Positions 40,561-54,540 of a DNA stretch of 64,000 nucleotides are shown in pieces. The DNA is from Coriaria nepalensis (Eukaryota; Streptophyta; Magnoliopsida; Cucurbitales; Coriariaceae): NCBI GenBank assembly GCA_027186245.1, contig CP114482.1, positions 15,271,209-15,335,208 of the forward strand, given 5' to 3'. Numbering within the stretch: the stretch's first letter is position 1; every line of letters begins with the position of its first letter. The position numbers were made by a program, and so were the translations under genes. The notes below the pieces were generated by a model. That model made no database searches. It was given only the letters and a program-made list of their open reading frames with translations, and was not told the DNA's origin.

Positions 40561-41340
40561 AGAGACGCAAAAATATGACTTTAAGGCTAAAAAAATGCAT
40601 AGTTGCCATCAATAGATCAATTACAAGTTATGCATGAAAGCCGCGTTCTAAATACAAAAAGAGAATTGGTTTGAAGTGCCTTCAAACAATTTAATGATTG
40701 AAAACACTGAGTCATATGCTTTTTAATGCTAAAATAATGCATTGTTGTTTTCAATAGATTAATTACAAGTTATGTAAGAAAATAATGTTTGAAGGGCGAA
40801 AATAGAATTCGTTCGAATAAATTTAGAATGATTTAATGACTAGAAGAGACTCAGTGACATGACCTTAAGGCTAAACAAATGCATTGTTGCCTATAATAGA
40901 TCAACTGCAAGTTATGCACGAAAGTCATGTTTAAATGCCGAATTTCATACGAAGTGATTTAGAAAGATTTACTGACTAAAAGAGACGCAAAAATATGACT
41001 TTAAGGCTAAAAAAAAGCATAGTTGCCATCAATAGATCAATTGCAAGTTATACATGAAAGCCACGTTCAAAATACAAAAGAAGAATTGGTTCGAAGTGCC
41101 TTCAAACAATTTAATGATTGAAAAGACTGAGTCATATGCTTTTTAATGCTAAAATACTGCATTGTTGTTTTCATTAGATTAATTACAAGTTATGTAAGAA
41201 AATAATGTTTGTAGGGCGAAAATAGAATTCGTTCGAATTAATTTAGAATCATTTAATGACTAAAAGAGACTCAGTGACATGACTTTAAGGCTAAACAAAT
41301 GCATTGTTGCCTATAGTAGATCAACTGTAAGTTATGCACG
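40561..41340 (-). repeat. Blocks matched on the far side of the core
   Basis: Two adjacent pieces have partners beyond the core. The unit with AAAGCCGCGTTCTAAATAC, GGTTTGAAGTGCC, AAAACACTGAG and GTTCGAATAAATTTAG (40,639-40,825) recurs at 57,439-57,625, 16,800 bp (40 units) away. The unit with AAAATACTGCATTG, TTCATTAGATTAATT and TAGAATCATTTAATGACTAA (41,151-41,264) recurs at 54,591-54,704, 13,440 bp (32 units) away. Together with the 38.0/57.8 kb pair these give a nested order around the core. Confidence 0.8.
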
Positions 41341-42360
41341 AAAGTCATGTTTAAATGCCGAATTTCATACGAAGTGAATTAAAAAGATTTAATGACTAAA
41401 AGAGACGCAAAAATATGACTTTAAGGGTAAAAAAATGCATAGTTGCCATCAATTGATCAATTGCAAATTATGCATGAAAGTTGCGTTTTAAATGCAAAAA
41501 GAGAATTGGTTCGAAGTGCCTTCAAACAATTTAATGATTGAAAAGACTGAGTGATATGCTTTTGAATGCGAAAATAATGCATTGTTTTCTTCAATAGATT
41601 AATTACAAGTTATGTAAGAAAATAATATTTGAAGGGCGATAATAGAATTCGTTCGAATTAATTTAGAATGATTTAATGACTAGAAGAGACTCAGTAACAT
41701 GACTTCAAGGCTAAACAAATGCATTGTTCCCTATAATAGATCAACTGTAAGTTATGCACGAAAGTCATGTTTAAATGCCGAATTTCATACGAAGTGATTT
41801 AGAATGATTTACTGACTAAAAGAGACGCAAAAATATGACTTTAAGGCTAAAAAAAAGCATAGTTGCCATCAATAGATCAATTGCAAGTTATGCATGAAAG
41901 CCACGTTCAAAATACAAAAAAAGAATTGGTTCGAAGTGCCTTCAAACAATTTAATGATTGAAAAGACTGAGTCATATGCTTTTTATTGCTAAAATAATGC
42001 ATTGTTGTTTTCAATAGATTAATTACAAGTTATGTAAGAAAATAATGTTTGTAGGGCGAAAATAGAATTCGTTCGAATTAATTTAGAATGATTTAATGAC
42101 TAGAAGAGACTCTTTGACATGACCTTAAGGCTAAACAAATGCATTGTTGCCTATAATAGATCAACTGCAAGTTATGCACGAAAGTCATGTTTAAATGCCG
42201 AATTTCATACGAAGTGATTTAGAATGATTTATTGACTAAAAGAGCCGCAGAAATATGACATTAAGGCTAAAAATATGCATAGTTGCCATCAATAGATCGA
42301 TTGCAAGTTATGCCTGAAAGCCACGTTCAAAATACAAAAACAGAATTGGTTCGAAGTGCC

Positions 42361-44220
42361 TTCAAACAATTTAATGATTGAAAAGACTGAGTCATATGGT
42401 TTTTATTGCTAAAATAATGCATTGTTGTTTTCAATAGATTAATTACAAGTTATGTAAGAAAATAATGTTTGTAGGGCGAAAATAGAATTCGTTCGAATTA
42501 ATTTAGAATGATTTAATGACTAGAAGAGACTCAGTGACATGACCTTAACGCTAAACAAATGCATTGTTGCCTATAATAGATCAACTGCAAGTTATGGACG
42601 AATGTCATGTTTAAATGCCGAATTTCATACGAAGTGATTTAGAATGATTTACAGACTAAAAGAGACGCAAAAATATGACTTTAAGGCTAAATATATGCAT
42701 AGTTGCCATCAATAGATCAATTGCAAGTTATGCATGAAAGCCACGTTCAAAATACAAAAAGAGAATACGTTCGAAGTGCCTTCAAACAATTTAATGATTG
42801 AAAAGACTGAGTCATATGCTTTTTAATGCTAAAATAATGCACTGTTGTTTCCAATACATTAATTACAAGTTATGTAAGAAAATAATGTTTGAAGGGCGAA
42901 AATAGAATTCGTTCGAATTAATTTAGAATGATTTAATGACTAGAAGAGACTCAGTGACATGACCTTAAGGCTAAACAAATGCATTGTTGCCTATAATAGA
43001 TCAACTGCAAGTTATGCACGAAATTCATGTTTAAATGCCGAATTTCATACGAAGTGATTTAGAATGATTTATTGACTAAAAGAGACGCAAAAATATGACA
43101 TTAAGGCTAAAAATATGCATAGTTGCCATCAATAGATCGATTGCAAGTTATGCGTGAAAGCCACGTTCAAAATACAAAAACAGAATTGGTTCGAAGTGCA
43201 TTCAAACAATTTAATGATTGAAAAGACTGAGTCATATGGTTTTTATTGCTAAAATAATGCATTGTTGTTTTCAATAGATTAATTACAAGTTATGTAAGAA
43301 AATAATGTTTGTAGGGCGAAAATAGAATTCGTTCGAATTAATTTAGAATGATTTAATGACTAGAAGAGACTCAGTGACATGACCTTAACGCTAAACAAAT
43401 GCATTGTTGCCTATAATAGATCAACTGCAAGTTATGGACGAATGTCATGTTTAAATGCCGAATTTCATACGAAGTGATTTAGAATGATTTACAGACTAAA
43501 AGAGACGCAAAAATATGACTTTAAGGCTAAATATATGCATAGTTGCCATCAATAGATCAATTGCAAGTTATGCATGAAAGCCACGTTCAAAATACAAAAA
43601 GAGAATTCGTTCGAAGTGCCTTCAAACAATTTAATGATTGAAAAGACTGAGTCATATGCTTTTTAATGCTAAAATAATGCACTGTTGTTTCCAATACATT
43701 AATTACAAGTTATGTAAGAAAATAATGTTTGAAGGGCGAAAATAGAATTCGTTCGAATTAATTTAGAATGATTTAATGACTAGAAGAGACTCAGTGACAT
43801 GACCTTAAGGCTAAACAAATGCATTGTTGCCTATAATAGATCAACTGCAAGTTATGCACGAAATTCATGTTTAAATGCCGAATTTCATACGAAGTGATTT
43901 AGAATGATTTATTGACTAAAAGAGACGCAAAAATATGACATTAAGGCTAAAAATATGCATAGTTGCCATCAATAGATCGATTGCAAGTTATGCGTGAAAG
44001 CCACGTTCAAAATACAAAAACAGAATTGGTTCGAAGTGCATTCAAACAATTTAATGATTGAAAAGACTGAGTCATATGGTTTTTATTGCTAAAATAATGC
44101 ATTGTTGTTTTCAATAGATTAATTACAAGTTATGTAAGAAAATAATGTTTGTAGGGCGAAAATAGAATTCGTTCGAATTAATTTAGAATGATTTAATGAC
44201 TAGAAGAGACTCAGTGACAT
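42361..44220 (-). repeat. Two-unit (840-bp) tandem duplication in the core
   Basis: Positions 42,361-43,380 match 43,201-44,220 at a shift of 840 bp with one difference that I can see (GAATACG at 42,767 against GAATTCG). Shared rare forms are CGAATGTCATG, CTAAATATATGCATAG, CGAAATTCATG, ATGCGTGAAAG and AAGTGCATTC. Outside the block the copies differ (ATGCCTGAAAG near 42,313; TTAAGGC against TTAACGC near 44,227). Confidence 0.88.
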
Positions 44221-45285
44221 GACCTTAAGGCTAAACAAATGCATTGTTGCCTATAATAGATCAACTGCAAGTTATGAACGAAAGTCATCTTTAAATGCCG
44301 AATTTCATACGAAGTGATTTAGAAAGATTTACTGACTAAAAGAGATGCAAAAATATGACTTTAAAGCTAAAAATATGCATAGTTGCCATCAATAGATCAA
44401 TTGCAAGTTATGCATGAAAGCTACGTTCAAAATACAAAAAGAGAATTCGTTCGAAGTGCCTTCAAACAATTTAATGATTGAAAAGACTGAGTCATATGCT
44501 TTTTATTGCTAAAATAATGCATTGTTGTTTTCAATAGATTAATTACAAGTTATGTAAGAAAATAATGTTTGTAGGGCGAAAATAGAATTCGTTCGAATTA
44601 ATTTAGAATGATTTAATGACTAGAAGAGACTCAGTGACATGACCTTAACGCTAAACAAATGCATTGTTGCCTATAATAGATCAACTGCAAGTTATGGACG
44701 AAAGTCATGTTTAAATGCCGAATTTCATACGAAGTGATTTAGAATGATTTACAGACTAAAAGAGACGCAAAAATATGACTTTAAGGCTAAATATATGCAT
44801 AGTTGCCATCAATAGATCAATTGCAAGTTATGCATGAAAGCCACGTTCAAAATACAAAAAGAGAATTCGTTCGAAGTGCCTTCAAACAATTTAATGATTG
44901 AAAAGACTGAGTCATATGCTTTTTAATGCTAAAATAATGCGCTGTTGTTTCCAATACATTAATTACAAGTTATGTAAGAAAATAATGTTTGAAGGGCGAA
45001 AATAGAATTCGTTCGAATTAATTTAGAATGATTTAATGACTAGAAGAGACTCAGTGACATGACCTTAAGGCTAAACAAATGCATTGTTGCCTATAATAGA
45101 TCAACTGCAAGTTATGCACGAAAGTCATGTTTAAATGCCGAATTTCATACGAAGTGATTTAGAATGATTTATTGACTAAAAGAGACGCAAAAATATGACA
45201 TTAAGGCTAAAAAAATGCATAGTTGCCATCAATAGATCGATTGCAAGTTATGCGTGAAAGCCACGTTCAAAATACAAAAAGAGAA
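43540..45285 (-). repeat. Four-unit block recopied at 50,260-52,005
   Basis: This block of about 1,745 bp reappears 6,720 bp (16 units) downstream. It carries the same sequence of rare forms: AAATTCATG, GGACC-free TTATGAACG with AAAGTCATCTTT, AGAGATGCAAAAAT, TTAACGCTAAAC with TTATGGACG, CTAAATATATGC, and GCGCTGTTGTTTCC (44,939 and 51,659). I see only a few scattered differences. Outside the block the copies part (AATAAG against AGAATG on the left; GAGAATTCG against CAGAATTGG on the right). Confidence 0.82.
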
Positions 45286-45359
45286 TTCGTTCGAAGTGCC
45301 TTCAAACAATTTAATGATTGAAAAGACTGAGTCATATGCTTTTTAATGCTAAAATAATG

Positions 45360-46980
45360 CACTGTTGTTTCCAATACATTAATTACAAGTTATGTAAGAA
45401 AATAATGTTTGAAGGGCGAAAATAGAATTCGTTCGAATTAATTTAGAATGATTTAATGACTAGAAGAGACTCAGTGACATAACCTTAAGGCTAAACAAAT
45501 GCATTGTTGCCTATAATAGATCAACTGCAAGTTATGCACGGAAGTCATGTTTAAATGCCGAATTTCATACGAAGTGATTTAATAAGATTTACTGACTAAA
45601 AGAGACGCAAAAATATGACTTTAAGGCTAAAAAAATGCATAGTTGCCATCAATAGATCAATTGCAAGTTATGCATGAAAGCCATGTTCAAAATACAAAAA
45701 GAGAATTCGTTCGAAGTGCCTTCAAACAATTTAATGATTGAAAAGACTGAGTCATATGGTTTTTATTGCTAAAATAATGCATTGTTGTTTTCAATAGATT
45801 AATTACAAGTTATGTAAGAAAATAATGTTTGTAGGGCGAAAATAGAATTCGTTCGAATTAATTTAGAATGATTTAATGACTAGAAGAGACTCAGTGACAT
45901 GACCTTAACGCTAAACAAATGCATTGTTGCCTATAATAGATCAACTGCAAGTTATGCACGAAAGTCATCTTTAAATGCCGAATTTCATACGAAGTGATTT
46001 AGAAAGATTTACTGACTAAAAGAGATGCAAAAATATGACTTTAAAGCGAAAAAAATGCATAGTTGCCATCAATAGATCAATTGCAAGTTATGCATGAAAG
46101 CTACGTTCAAAATACAAAAAGAGAATTCGTTCGAAGTGCCTTCAAACAATTTAATGATTGAAAAGACTGAGTCATATGCTTTTTATTGCTAAAATAATGC
46201 ATTGTTGTTTTCAATAGATTAATTACAAGTTATGTAAGAAAATAATGTTTGTAGGGCGAAAATAGAATTCGTTCGAATTAATTTAGAATGATTTAATGAC
46301 TAGAAGAGACTCAGTGACATGACCTTAACGCTAAACAAATGCATTGTTGCCTATAATAGATCAACTGCAAGTTATGGACGAAAGTCATGTTTAAATGCCG
46401 AATTTCATACGAAGTGATTTAGAATGATTTACAGACTAAAAGAGACGCAAAAATATGACTTTAAGGCTAAAAATATGCATAGTTGCCATCAATAGATCAA
46501 TTGCAAGTTATTCATGAAAGCCACGTTCAAAATACAAAAAGAGAATTCGTTCGAAGTGCCTTCAAACAATTTAATGATTGAAAAGACTGAGTCATATGCT
46601 TTTTAATGCTAAAATAATGCACTGTTGTTTTCAATAGATTAATTACAAGTTATGTAAGAAAATAATGTTTGTAGGGCGAAAATAGAATTCGTTCGAATTA
46701 ATTTAGAATGATTTAATGACTAGAAGAGACTCAGTGACATGACCTTAATGCTAAACAAATGCATTGTTGCCTATAATAGATCAACTGCAAGTTATGGACG
46801 AAAGTCATGTTTAAATGCCGAATTTCATACGAAGTGATTTAGAATGATTTACAGACTAAAAGAGACGCAAAAATATGACTTTAAGGCTAAAAATAAGCAT
46901 AGTTGCCATCAATAGATCAATTGCAAGTTATTCATGAAAGCCACGTTCAAAATACAAAAAGAGAATTCGTTCGAAGTGCC
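45360..46980 (-). repeat. Four-unit block recopied at 52,500-54,120
   Basis: This block of about 1,620 bp matches a downstream copy at a shift of 7,140 bp (17 units). The ordered marks are GACATAACCTTAAGG, CGGAAGTCATG with AATAAGATTT, AAAGTCATCTTT, AGAGATGC, TTATGGACG, TTATTCATGAAAG and CACTGTTGTTTTCAATAG. Differences are scattered, for example CCATGTTC against CCACGTTC and AAAGCGAAAAA against AAAGCTAAAAA. The shift differs from the neighbouring 6,720-bp pair by one unit, so a unit was gained or lost between the two blocks. Confidence 0.82.
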
Positions 46981-47160
46981 TTCAAACAATTTAATGATTG
47001 AAAAGACTGAGTCATATGGTTTTTATTGCTAAAATAATGCATTGTCGTTTTCAATAGATTAATTACAAGTTATGTAAGAAAATAATGTTTGTAGGGCGAA
47101 AATAGAATTCGTTCGAATTAATTTAGAATGATTTAATGACTAGAAGAGACTCAGTGACAT

Positions 47161-50100
47161 GACCTTAAGGCTAAACAAATGCATTGTTGCCTATAATAGA
47201 TCAACTGCAAGTTATGGACGAAAGTCATGTTTAAATGCCGAATTTCATACGAAGTGATTTAGAATGATTTACAGACTAAAAGAGACGCAAAAATATGACT
47301 TTAAGGCTAAAAATATGCATAGTTGCCATCAATAGATCAATTGCAAGTTATTCATGAAAGCCACGTTCAAAATACAAAAAGAGAATTCGTTCGAAGTGCC
47401 TTCAAACAATTTAATGATTGAAAAGACTGAGTCATATGCTTTTTAATGCTAAAATAATGCACTGTTGTTTCCAATACATTAATTACAAGTTATGTAAGAA
47501 AATATTGTTTGAAGGGCGAAAATAGAATTCGTTCGAATTAATTTAGAATGATTTAATGACTAGAAGAGACTCAGTGACATAACCTTAAGGCTAAACAAAT
47601 GCATTGTTGCCTATAATAGATCAACTGCAAGTTATGCACGGAAGTCATGTTTAAATGCCGAATTTCATACGAAGTGATTTAATAAGATTTACTGACTAAA
47701 AGAGACGCAAAAATATGACTTTAAGGCTAAAAAAATGCATAGTTGCCATCAATAGATCAATTGCAAGTTATGCATGAAAGCCACGTTCAAAATACAAAAA
47801 GAGAATTCGTTCGAAGTGCCTTCAAACAATTTAATGATTGAAAAGACTGAGTCATATGCTTTTTAATGCTAAAATAATGCACTGTTGTTTTCAATAGATT
47901 AATTACAAGTTATGTAAGAAAATAATGTTTGAAGGGCGAAAATAGAATTCGTTCGAATTAATTTAGAATGATTTAATGACTAGAAGAGACTCAGTGACAT
48001 CACCTTAAGGCTAAACAAATGCATTGTTGCCTATAATAGATCAACTGCAAGTTATGCACGAAATTCATGTTTAAATGCCGAATTTCATACGAAGTGATTT
48101 AGAATGATTTATTGACTAAAAGAGACGCAAAAATATGACATTAAGGCTAAAAATATGCATAGTTGCCATCAATAGATCGATTGCAAGTTATGCGTGAAAG
48201 CCACGTTCAAAATACAAAACCAGAATTGGTTCGAAGTGCCTTCAAACAATTTAATGATTGAAAAGACTGAGTCATATGGTTTTTATTGCTAAAATAATGC
48301 ATTGTCGTTTTCAATAGATTAATTACAAGTTATGTAAGAAAATAATGTTTGTAGGGCGAAAATAGAATTCGTTCGAATTAATTTAGAATGATTTAATGAC
48401 TAGAAGAGACTCAGTGACATGACCTTAAGGCTAAACAAATGCATTGTAGCCTATAATAGATCAACTGCAAGTTATGCACGAAAGTCATGTTTAAATGCCG
48501 AATTTCATACGAAGTGATTTAGAATGATTTATTGACTAAAAGAGACGCAAAAATATGACATTAAGGCTAAAAAAATGCATAGTTGCCATCAATAGATCGA
48601 TTGCAAGTTATGCATGAAAGCTACGTTCAAAATACAAAAACAGAATTGGTTCGAAGTGCCTTCAAACAATTTAATGATTGAAAAGACTGAGTCATATGGT
48701 TTTTATTGCTAAAATAATGCATTGTTGTTTTCAATAGATTAATTACAAGTTATGTAAGAAAATAATGTTTGTAGGGCGAAAATAGAATTCGTTCGAATTA
48801 ATTTAGAATGATTTAATGACTAGAAGAGACTCAGTGACATGACCTTAAGGCTAAACAAATGCATTGTTGCCTATAATAGATCAACTGCAAGTTATGAACG
48901 AAAGTCATCTTTAAATGCCGAATTTCATACGAAGTGATTTAATAAGATTTACTGACTAAAAGAGACGCAAAAATATGACTTTAAGGCTAAAAAAATGCAT
49001 AGTTGCCATCAATAGATCAATTGCAAGTTATGCATGAAAGCCACGTTCAAAATACAAAAAGAGAATTCGTTCGAAGTGCCTTCAAACAATTTAATGATTG
49101 AAAAGACTGAGTCATATGCTTTTTAATGCTAAAATAATGCACTGTTGTTTCCAATACATTAATTACAAGTTATGTAAGAAAATAATGTTTGAAGGGCGAA
49201 AATAGAATTCGTTCGAATTAATTTAGAATGATTTAATGACTAGAAGAGACTCAGTGACATGACCTTAAGGCTAAACAAATGCATTGTTGCCTATAATAGA
49301 TCAACTGCAAGTTATGCACGAAATTCATGTTTAAATGCCGAATTTCATACGAAGTGATTTAGAATGATTTATTGACTAAAAGAGACGCAAAAATATGACA
49401 TTAAGGCTAAAAATATGCATAGTTGCCATCAATAGATCGATTGCAAGTTATGCGTGAAAGCCACGTTCAAAATACAAAAACAGAATTGGTTCGAAGTGCC
49501 TTCAAACAATTTAATGATTGAAAAGACTGAGTCATATGGTTTTTATTGCTAAAATAATGCATTGTTGTTTTCAATAGATTAATTACAAGTTATGTAAGAA
49601 AATAATGTTTGTAGGGCGAAAATAGAATTCGTTCGAATTAATTTAGAATGATTTAATGACTAGAAGAGACTCAGTGACATGACCTTAAGGCTAAACAAAT
49701 GCATTGTTGCCTATAATAGATCAACTGCAAGTTATGGACGAAAGTCATGTTTAAATGCCGAATTTCATACGAAGTGATTTAGAATGATTTACAGACTAAA
49801 AGAGACGCAAAAATATGACTTTAAGGCTAAAAATATGCATAGTTGCCATCAATAGATCAATTGCAAGTTATTCATGAAAGCCACGTTCAAAATACAAAAA
49901 GAGAATTCGTTCGAAGTGCCTTCAAACAATTTAATGATTGAAAAGACTGAGTCATATGCTTTTTAATGCTAAAATAATGCACTGTTGTTTCCAATACATT
50001 AATTACAAGTTATGTAAGAAAATAATGTTTGAAGGGCGAAAATAGAATTCGTTCGAATTAATTTAGAATGATTTAATGACTAGAAGAGACTCAGTGACAT

Positions 50101-53100
50101 AACCTTAAGGCTAAACAAATGCATTGTTGCCTATAATAGATCAACTGCAAGTTATGCACGGAAGTCATGTTTAAATGCCGAATTTCATACGAAGTGATTT
50201 AATAAGATTTACTGACTAAAAGAGACGCAAAAATATGACTTTAAGGCTAAAAAAATGCATAGTTGCCATCAATAGATCAATTGCAAGTTATGCATGAAAG
50301 CCACGTTCAAAATACAAAAAGAGAATTCGTTCGAAGTGCCTTCAAACAATTTAATGATTGAAAAGACTGAGTCATATGCTTTTTAATGCTAAAATAATGC
50401 ACTGTTGTTTCCAATACATTAATTACAAGTTATGTAAGAAAATAATGTTTGAAGGGCGAAAATAGAATTCGTTCGAATTAATTTAGAATGATTTAATGAC
50501 TAGAAGAGACTCAGTGACATGACCTTAAGGCTAAACAAATGCATTGTTGCCTATAATAGATCAACTGCAAGTTATGCACGAAATTCATGTTTAAATGCCG
50601 AATTTCATACGAAGTGATTTAGAATGATTTATTGACTAAAAGAGACGCAAAAATATGACATTAAGGCTAAAAATATGCATAGTTGCCATCAATAGATCGA
50701 TTGCGAGTTATGCGTGAAAGCCACGTTCAAAATACAAAAACAGAATTGGTTCGAAGTGCCTTCAAACAATTTAATGATTGAAAAGACTGAGTCATATGGT
50801 TTTTATTGCTAAAATAATGCATTGTTGTTTTCAATAGATTAATTACAAGTTATGTAAGAAAATAATGTTTGTAGGGCGAAAATAGAATTCGTTTGAATTA
50901 ATTTAGAATGATTTAATGACTAGAAGAGACTCAGTGACATGACCTTAAGGCTAAACAAATGCATTGTTGCCTATAATAGATCAACTGCAAGTTATGAACG
51001 AAAGTCATCTTTAAATGCCGAATTTCATACGAAGTGATTTAGAAAGATTTACTGACTAAAAGAGATGCAAAAATATGACTTTAAAGCTAAAAATATGCAT
51101 AGTTGCCATCAATAGATCAATTGCAAGTTATGCATGAAAGCTACGTTCAAAATACAAAAAGAGAATTCGTTCGAAGTGCCTTCAAACAATTTAATGATTG
51201 AAAAGACTGAGTCATATGCTTTTTATTGCTAAAATAATGCATTGTTGTTTTCAATAGATTAATTACAAGTTATGTAAGAAAATAATGTTTGTAGGGCGAA
51301 AATAGAATTCGTTCGAATTAATTTAGAATGATTTAATGACTAGAAGAGACTCAGTGACATGACCTTAACGCTAAACAAATGCATTGTTGCCTATAATAGA
51401 TCAACTGCAAGTTATGGACGAAAGTCATGTTTAAATGCCGAATTTCATACGAAGTGATTTAGAATGATTTACAGACTAAAAGAGACGCAAAAATATGACT
51501 TTAAGGCTAAATATATGCATAGTTGCCATCAATAGATCAATTGCAAGTTATGCATGAAAGCCACGTTCAAAATACAAAAAGAGAATTCGTTCGAAGTGCC
51601 TTCAAACAATTTAATGATTGAAGAGACTGAGTCATATGCTTTTTAATGCTAAAATAATGCGCTGTTGTTTCCAATACATTAATTACAAGTTATGTAAGAA
51701 AATAATGTTTGAAGGGCGAAAATAGAATTCGTTCGAATTAATTTAGAATGATTTAATGACTAGAAGAGACTCAGTGACATGACCTTAAGGCTAAACAAAT
51801 GCATTGTTGCCTATAATAGATCAACTGCAAGTTATGCACGAAAGTCATGTTTAAATGCCGAATTTCATACGAAGTGATTTAGAATGATTTATTGACTAAA
51901 AGAGACGCAAAAATATGACATTAAGGCTAAAAAAATGCATAGTTGCCATCAATAGATCGATTGCAAGTTATGCGTGAAAGCCACGTTCAAAATACAAAAA
52001 CAGAATTGGTTCGAAGTGCCTTCAAACAATTTAATGATTGAAAAGACTGAGTCATATGGTTTTTATTGCTAAAATAATGCATTGTTGTTTTCAATAGATT
52101 AATTACAAGTTATGTAAGAAAATAATGTTTGTAGGGCGAAAATAGAATTCGTTCGAATTAATTTAGAATGATTTAATGACTAGAAGAGACTCAGTGACAT
52201 GACCTTAAGGCTAAACAAATGCATTGTTGCCTATAATAGATCAACTGCAAGTTATGGACGAAAGTCATGTTTAAATGCCGAATTTCATACGAAGTGATTT
52301 AGAATGATTTACAGACTAAAAGAGACGCAAAAATATGACTTTAAGGCTAAAAATATGCATAGTTGCCATCAATAGATCAATTGCAAGTTATTCATGAAAG
52401 CCACGTTCAAAATACAAAAAGAGAATTCGTTCGAAGTGCCTTCAAACAATTTAATGATTGAAAAGACTGAGTCATATGCTTTTTAATGCTAAAATAATGC
52501 ACTGTTGTTTTCAATACATTAATTACAAGTTATGTAAGAAAATAATGTTTGAAGGGCGAAAATAGAATTCGTTCGAATTAATTTAGAATGATTTAATGAC
52601 TAGAAGAGACTCAGTGACATAACCTTAAGGCTAAACAAATGCATTGTTGCCTATAATAGATCAACTGCAAGTTATGCACGGAAGTCATGTTTAAATGCCG
52701 AATTTCATACGAAGTGATTTAATAAGATTTACTGACTAAAAGAGACGCAAAAATATGACTTTAAGGCTAAAAAAATGCATAGTTGCCATCAATAGATCAA
52801 TTGCAAGTTATGCATGAAAGCCACGTTCAAAATACAAAAAGAGAATTCGTTCGAAGTGCCTTCAAACAATTTAATGATTGAAAAGACTGAGTCATATGGT
52901 TTTTATTGCTAAAATAATGCATTGTTGTTTTCAATAGATTAATTACAAGTTATGTAAGAAAATAATGTTTGTAGGGCGAAAATAGAATTCGTTCGAATTA
53001 ATTTAGAATGATTTAATGACTAGAAGAGACTCAGTGACATGACCTTAACGCTAAACAAATGCATTGTTGCCTATAATAGATCAACTGCAAGTTATGCACG

Positions 53101-54540
53101 AAAGTCATCTTTAAATGCCGAATTTCATACGAAGTGATTTAGAAAGATTTACTGACTAAAAGAGATGCAAAAATATGACTTTAAAGCTAAAAAAATGCAT
53201 AGTTGCCATCAATAGATCAATTGCAAGTTATGCATGAAAGCTACGTTCAAAATACAAAAAGAGAATTCGTTCGAAGTGCCTTCAAACAATTTAATGATTG
53301 AAAAGACTGAGTCATATGCTTTTTATTGCTAAAATAATGCATTGTTGTTTTCAATAGATTAATTACAAGTTATGTAAGAAAATAATGTTTGTAGGGCGAA
53401 AATAGAATTCGTTCGAATTAATTTAGAATGATTCAATGACTAGAAGAGACTCAGTGACATGACCTTAACGCTAAACAAATGCATTGTTGCCTATAATAGA
53501 TCAACTGCAAGTTATGGACGAAAGTCATGTTTAAATGCCGAATTTCATACGAAGTGATTTAGAATGATTTACAGACTAAAAGAGACGCAAAAATATGACT
53601 TTAAGGCTAAAAATATGCATAGTTGCCATCGATAGATCAATTGCAAGTTATTCATGAAAGCCACGTTCAAAATACAAAAAGAGAATTCGTTCGAAGTGCC
53701 TTCAAACAATTTAATGATTGAAAAGACTGAGTCATATGCTTTTTAATGCTAAAATAATGCACTGTTGTTTTCAATAGATTAATTACAAGTTATGTAAGAA
53801 AATAATGTTTGTAGGGCAAAAATAGAATTCATTCGAATTAATTTAGAATGATTTAATGACTAGAAGAGACTCAGTGACATGACCTTAACGCTAAACAAAT
53901 GCATTGTTGCCTATAATAGATCAACTGCAAGTTATGGACGAAAGTCATGTTTAAATGCCGAATTTCATACGAAGTGATTTAGAATGATTTACAGACTAAA
54001 AGAGACGCAAAAATATGACTTTAAGGCTAAAAATATGCATAGTTGCCATCAATAGATCAATTGCAAGTTATTCATGAAAGCCACGTTCAAAATACAAAAA
54101 GAGAATTCGTTCGAAGTGCCTTCAACCAATTTAATGATTGAAAAGACTGAGTCATATGCTTTTTAATGCTAAAATAATGCACTGTTGTTTCCAATACATT
54201 AATTACAAGTTATGTAAGAAAATAATGTTTGAAGGGCGAAAATAGAATTCGTTCGAATTAATTTAGAATGATTTAATGACTAGAAGAGACTCAGTGACAT
54301 AACCTTAAGGCTAAACAAATGCATTGTTGCCTATAATAGATCAACTGCAAGTTATGCACGGAAGTCATGTTTAAATGCCGAATTTCATACGAAGTGATTT
54401 AATAAGATTTACTGACTAAAAGAGACGCAAAAATATGACTTTAAGGCTAAAAAAATGCATAGTTGCCATCAATAGATCAATTGCAAGTTATGCATGAAAG
54501 CCACGTTCAAAATACAAAAAGAGAATTCGTTCGAAGTGCC
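47161..54540 (-). repeat. Recurrent two-unit motif spaced 2,520, 2,520, 1,680 bp
   Basis: A pair of adjacent units, the first with TTATGGACG and TTATTCATGAAAG, the second with GACATAACC, CGGAAGTCATG and AATAAGATTT, starts at 47,161, 49,681, 52,201 and 53,881. The first three are six units apart and the last is four units on. The first two copies of the surrounding 2,520-bp segment also agree over much of the intervening sequence (47,161-48,300 against 49,681-50,820) with a few changes such as CACCTTAAGG at 48,001. This is the clearest repeating period inside the core, but it is not a fixed array. Confidence 0.78.
50044..50060. other. Short dyad in s3 (example), once per unit
   Basis: The s3 end reads GAATTCGTTCGAATTA. 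AATTCG and CGAATT are reverse complements around a TT spacer, giving a 6-bp-arm dyad. The same motif sits at the same place in most right-arm units and, as AATTCGAACGAATT, in most left-arm s3 copies. It includes an EcoRI site (GAATTC), so most units carry one at a fixed position. Some units have lost it (TTTTTTCGAATTA at 30,727, 32,827, 33,247, 33,667 and 34,087). A protein-binding role is not shown by the sequence. Confidence 0.7.

Noticed and set aside
49900..49920. Possible CENP-B box in s1 (ATTCGTTCGAAGTGCC)
   Set aside because: It matches the first part of the known box (TTCGTT.GAA) but the second essential core CGGG is replaced by TGCC. By the minimal pattern only 6 of 9 core bases agree, so I do not call it a box.
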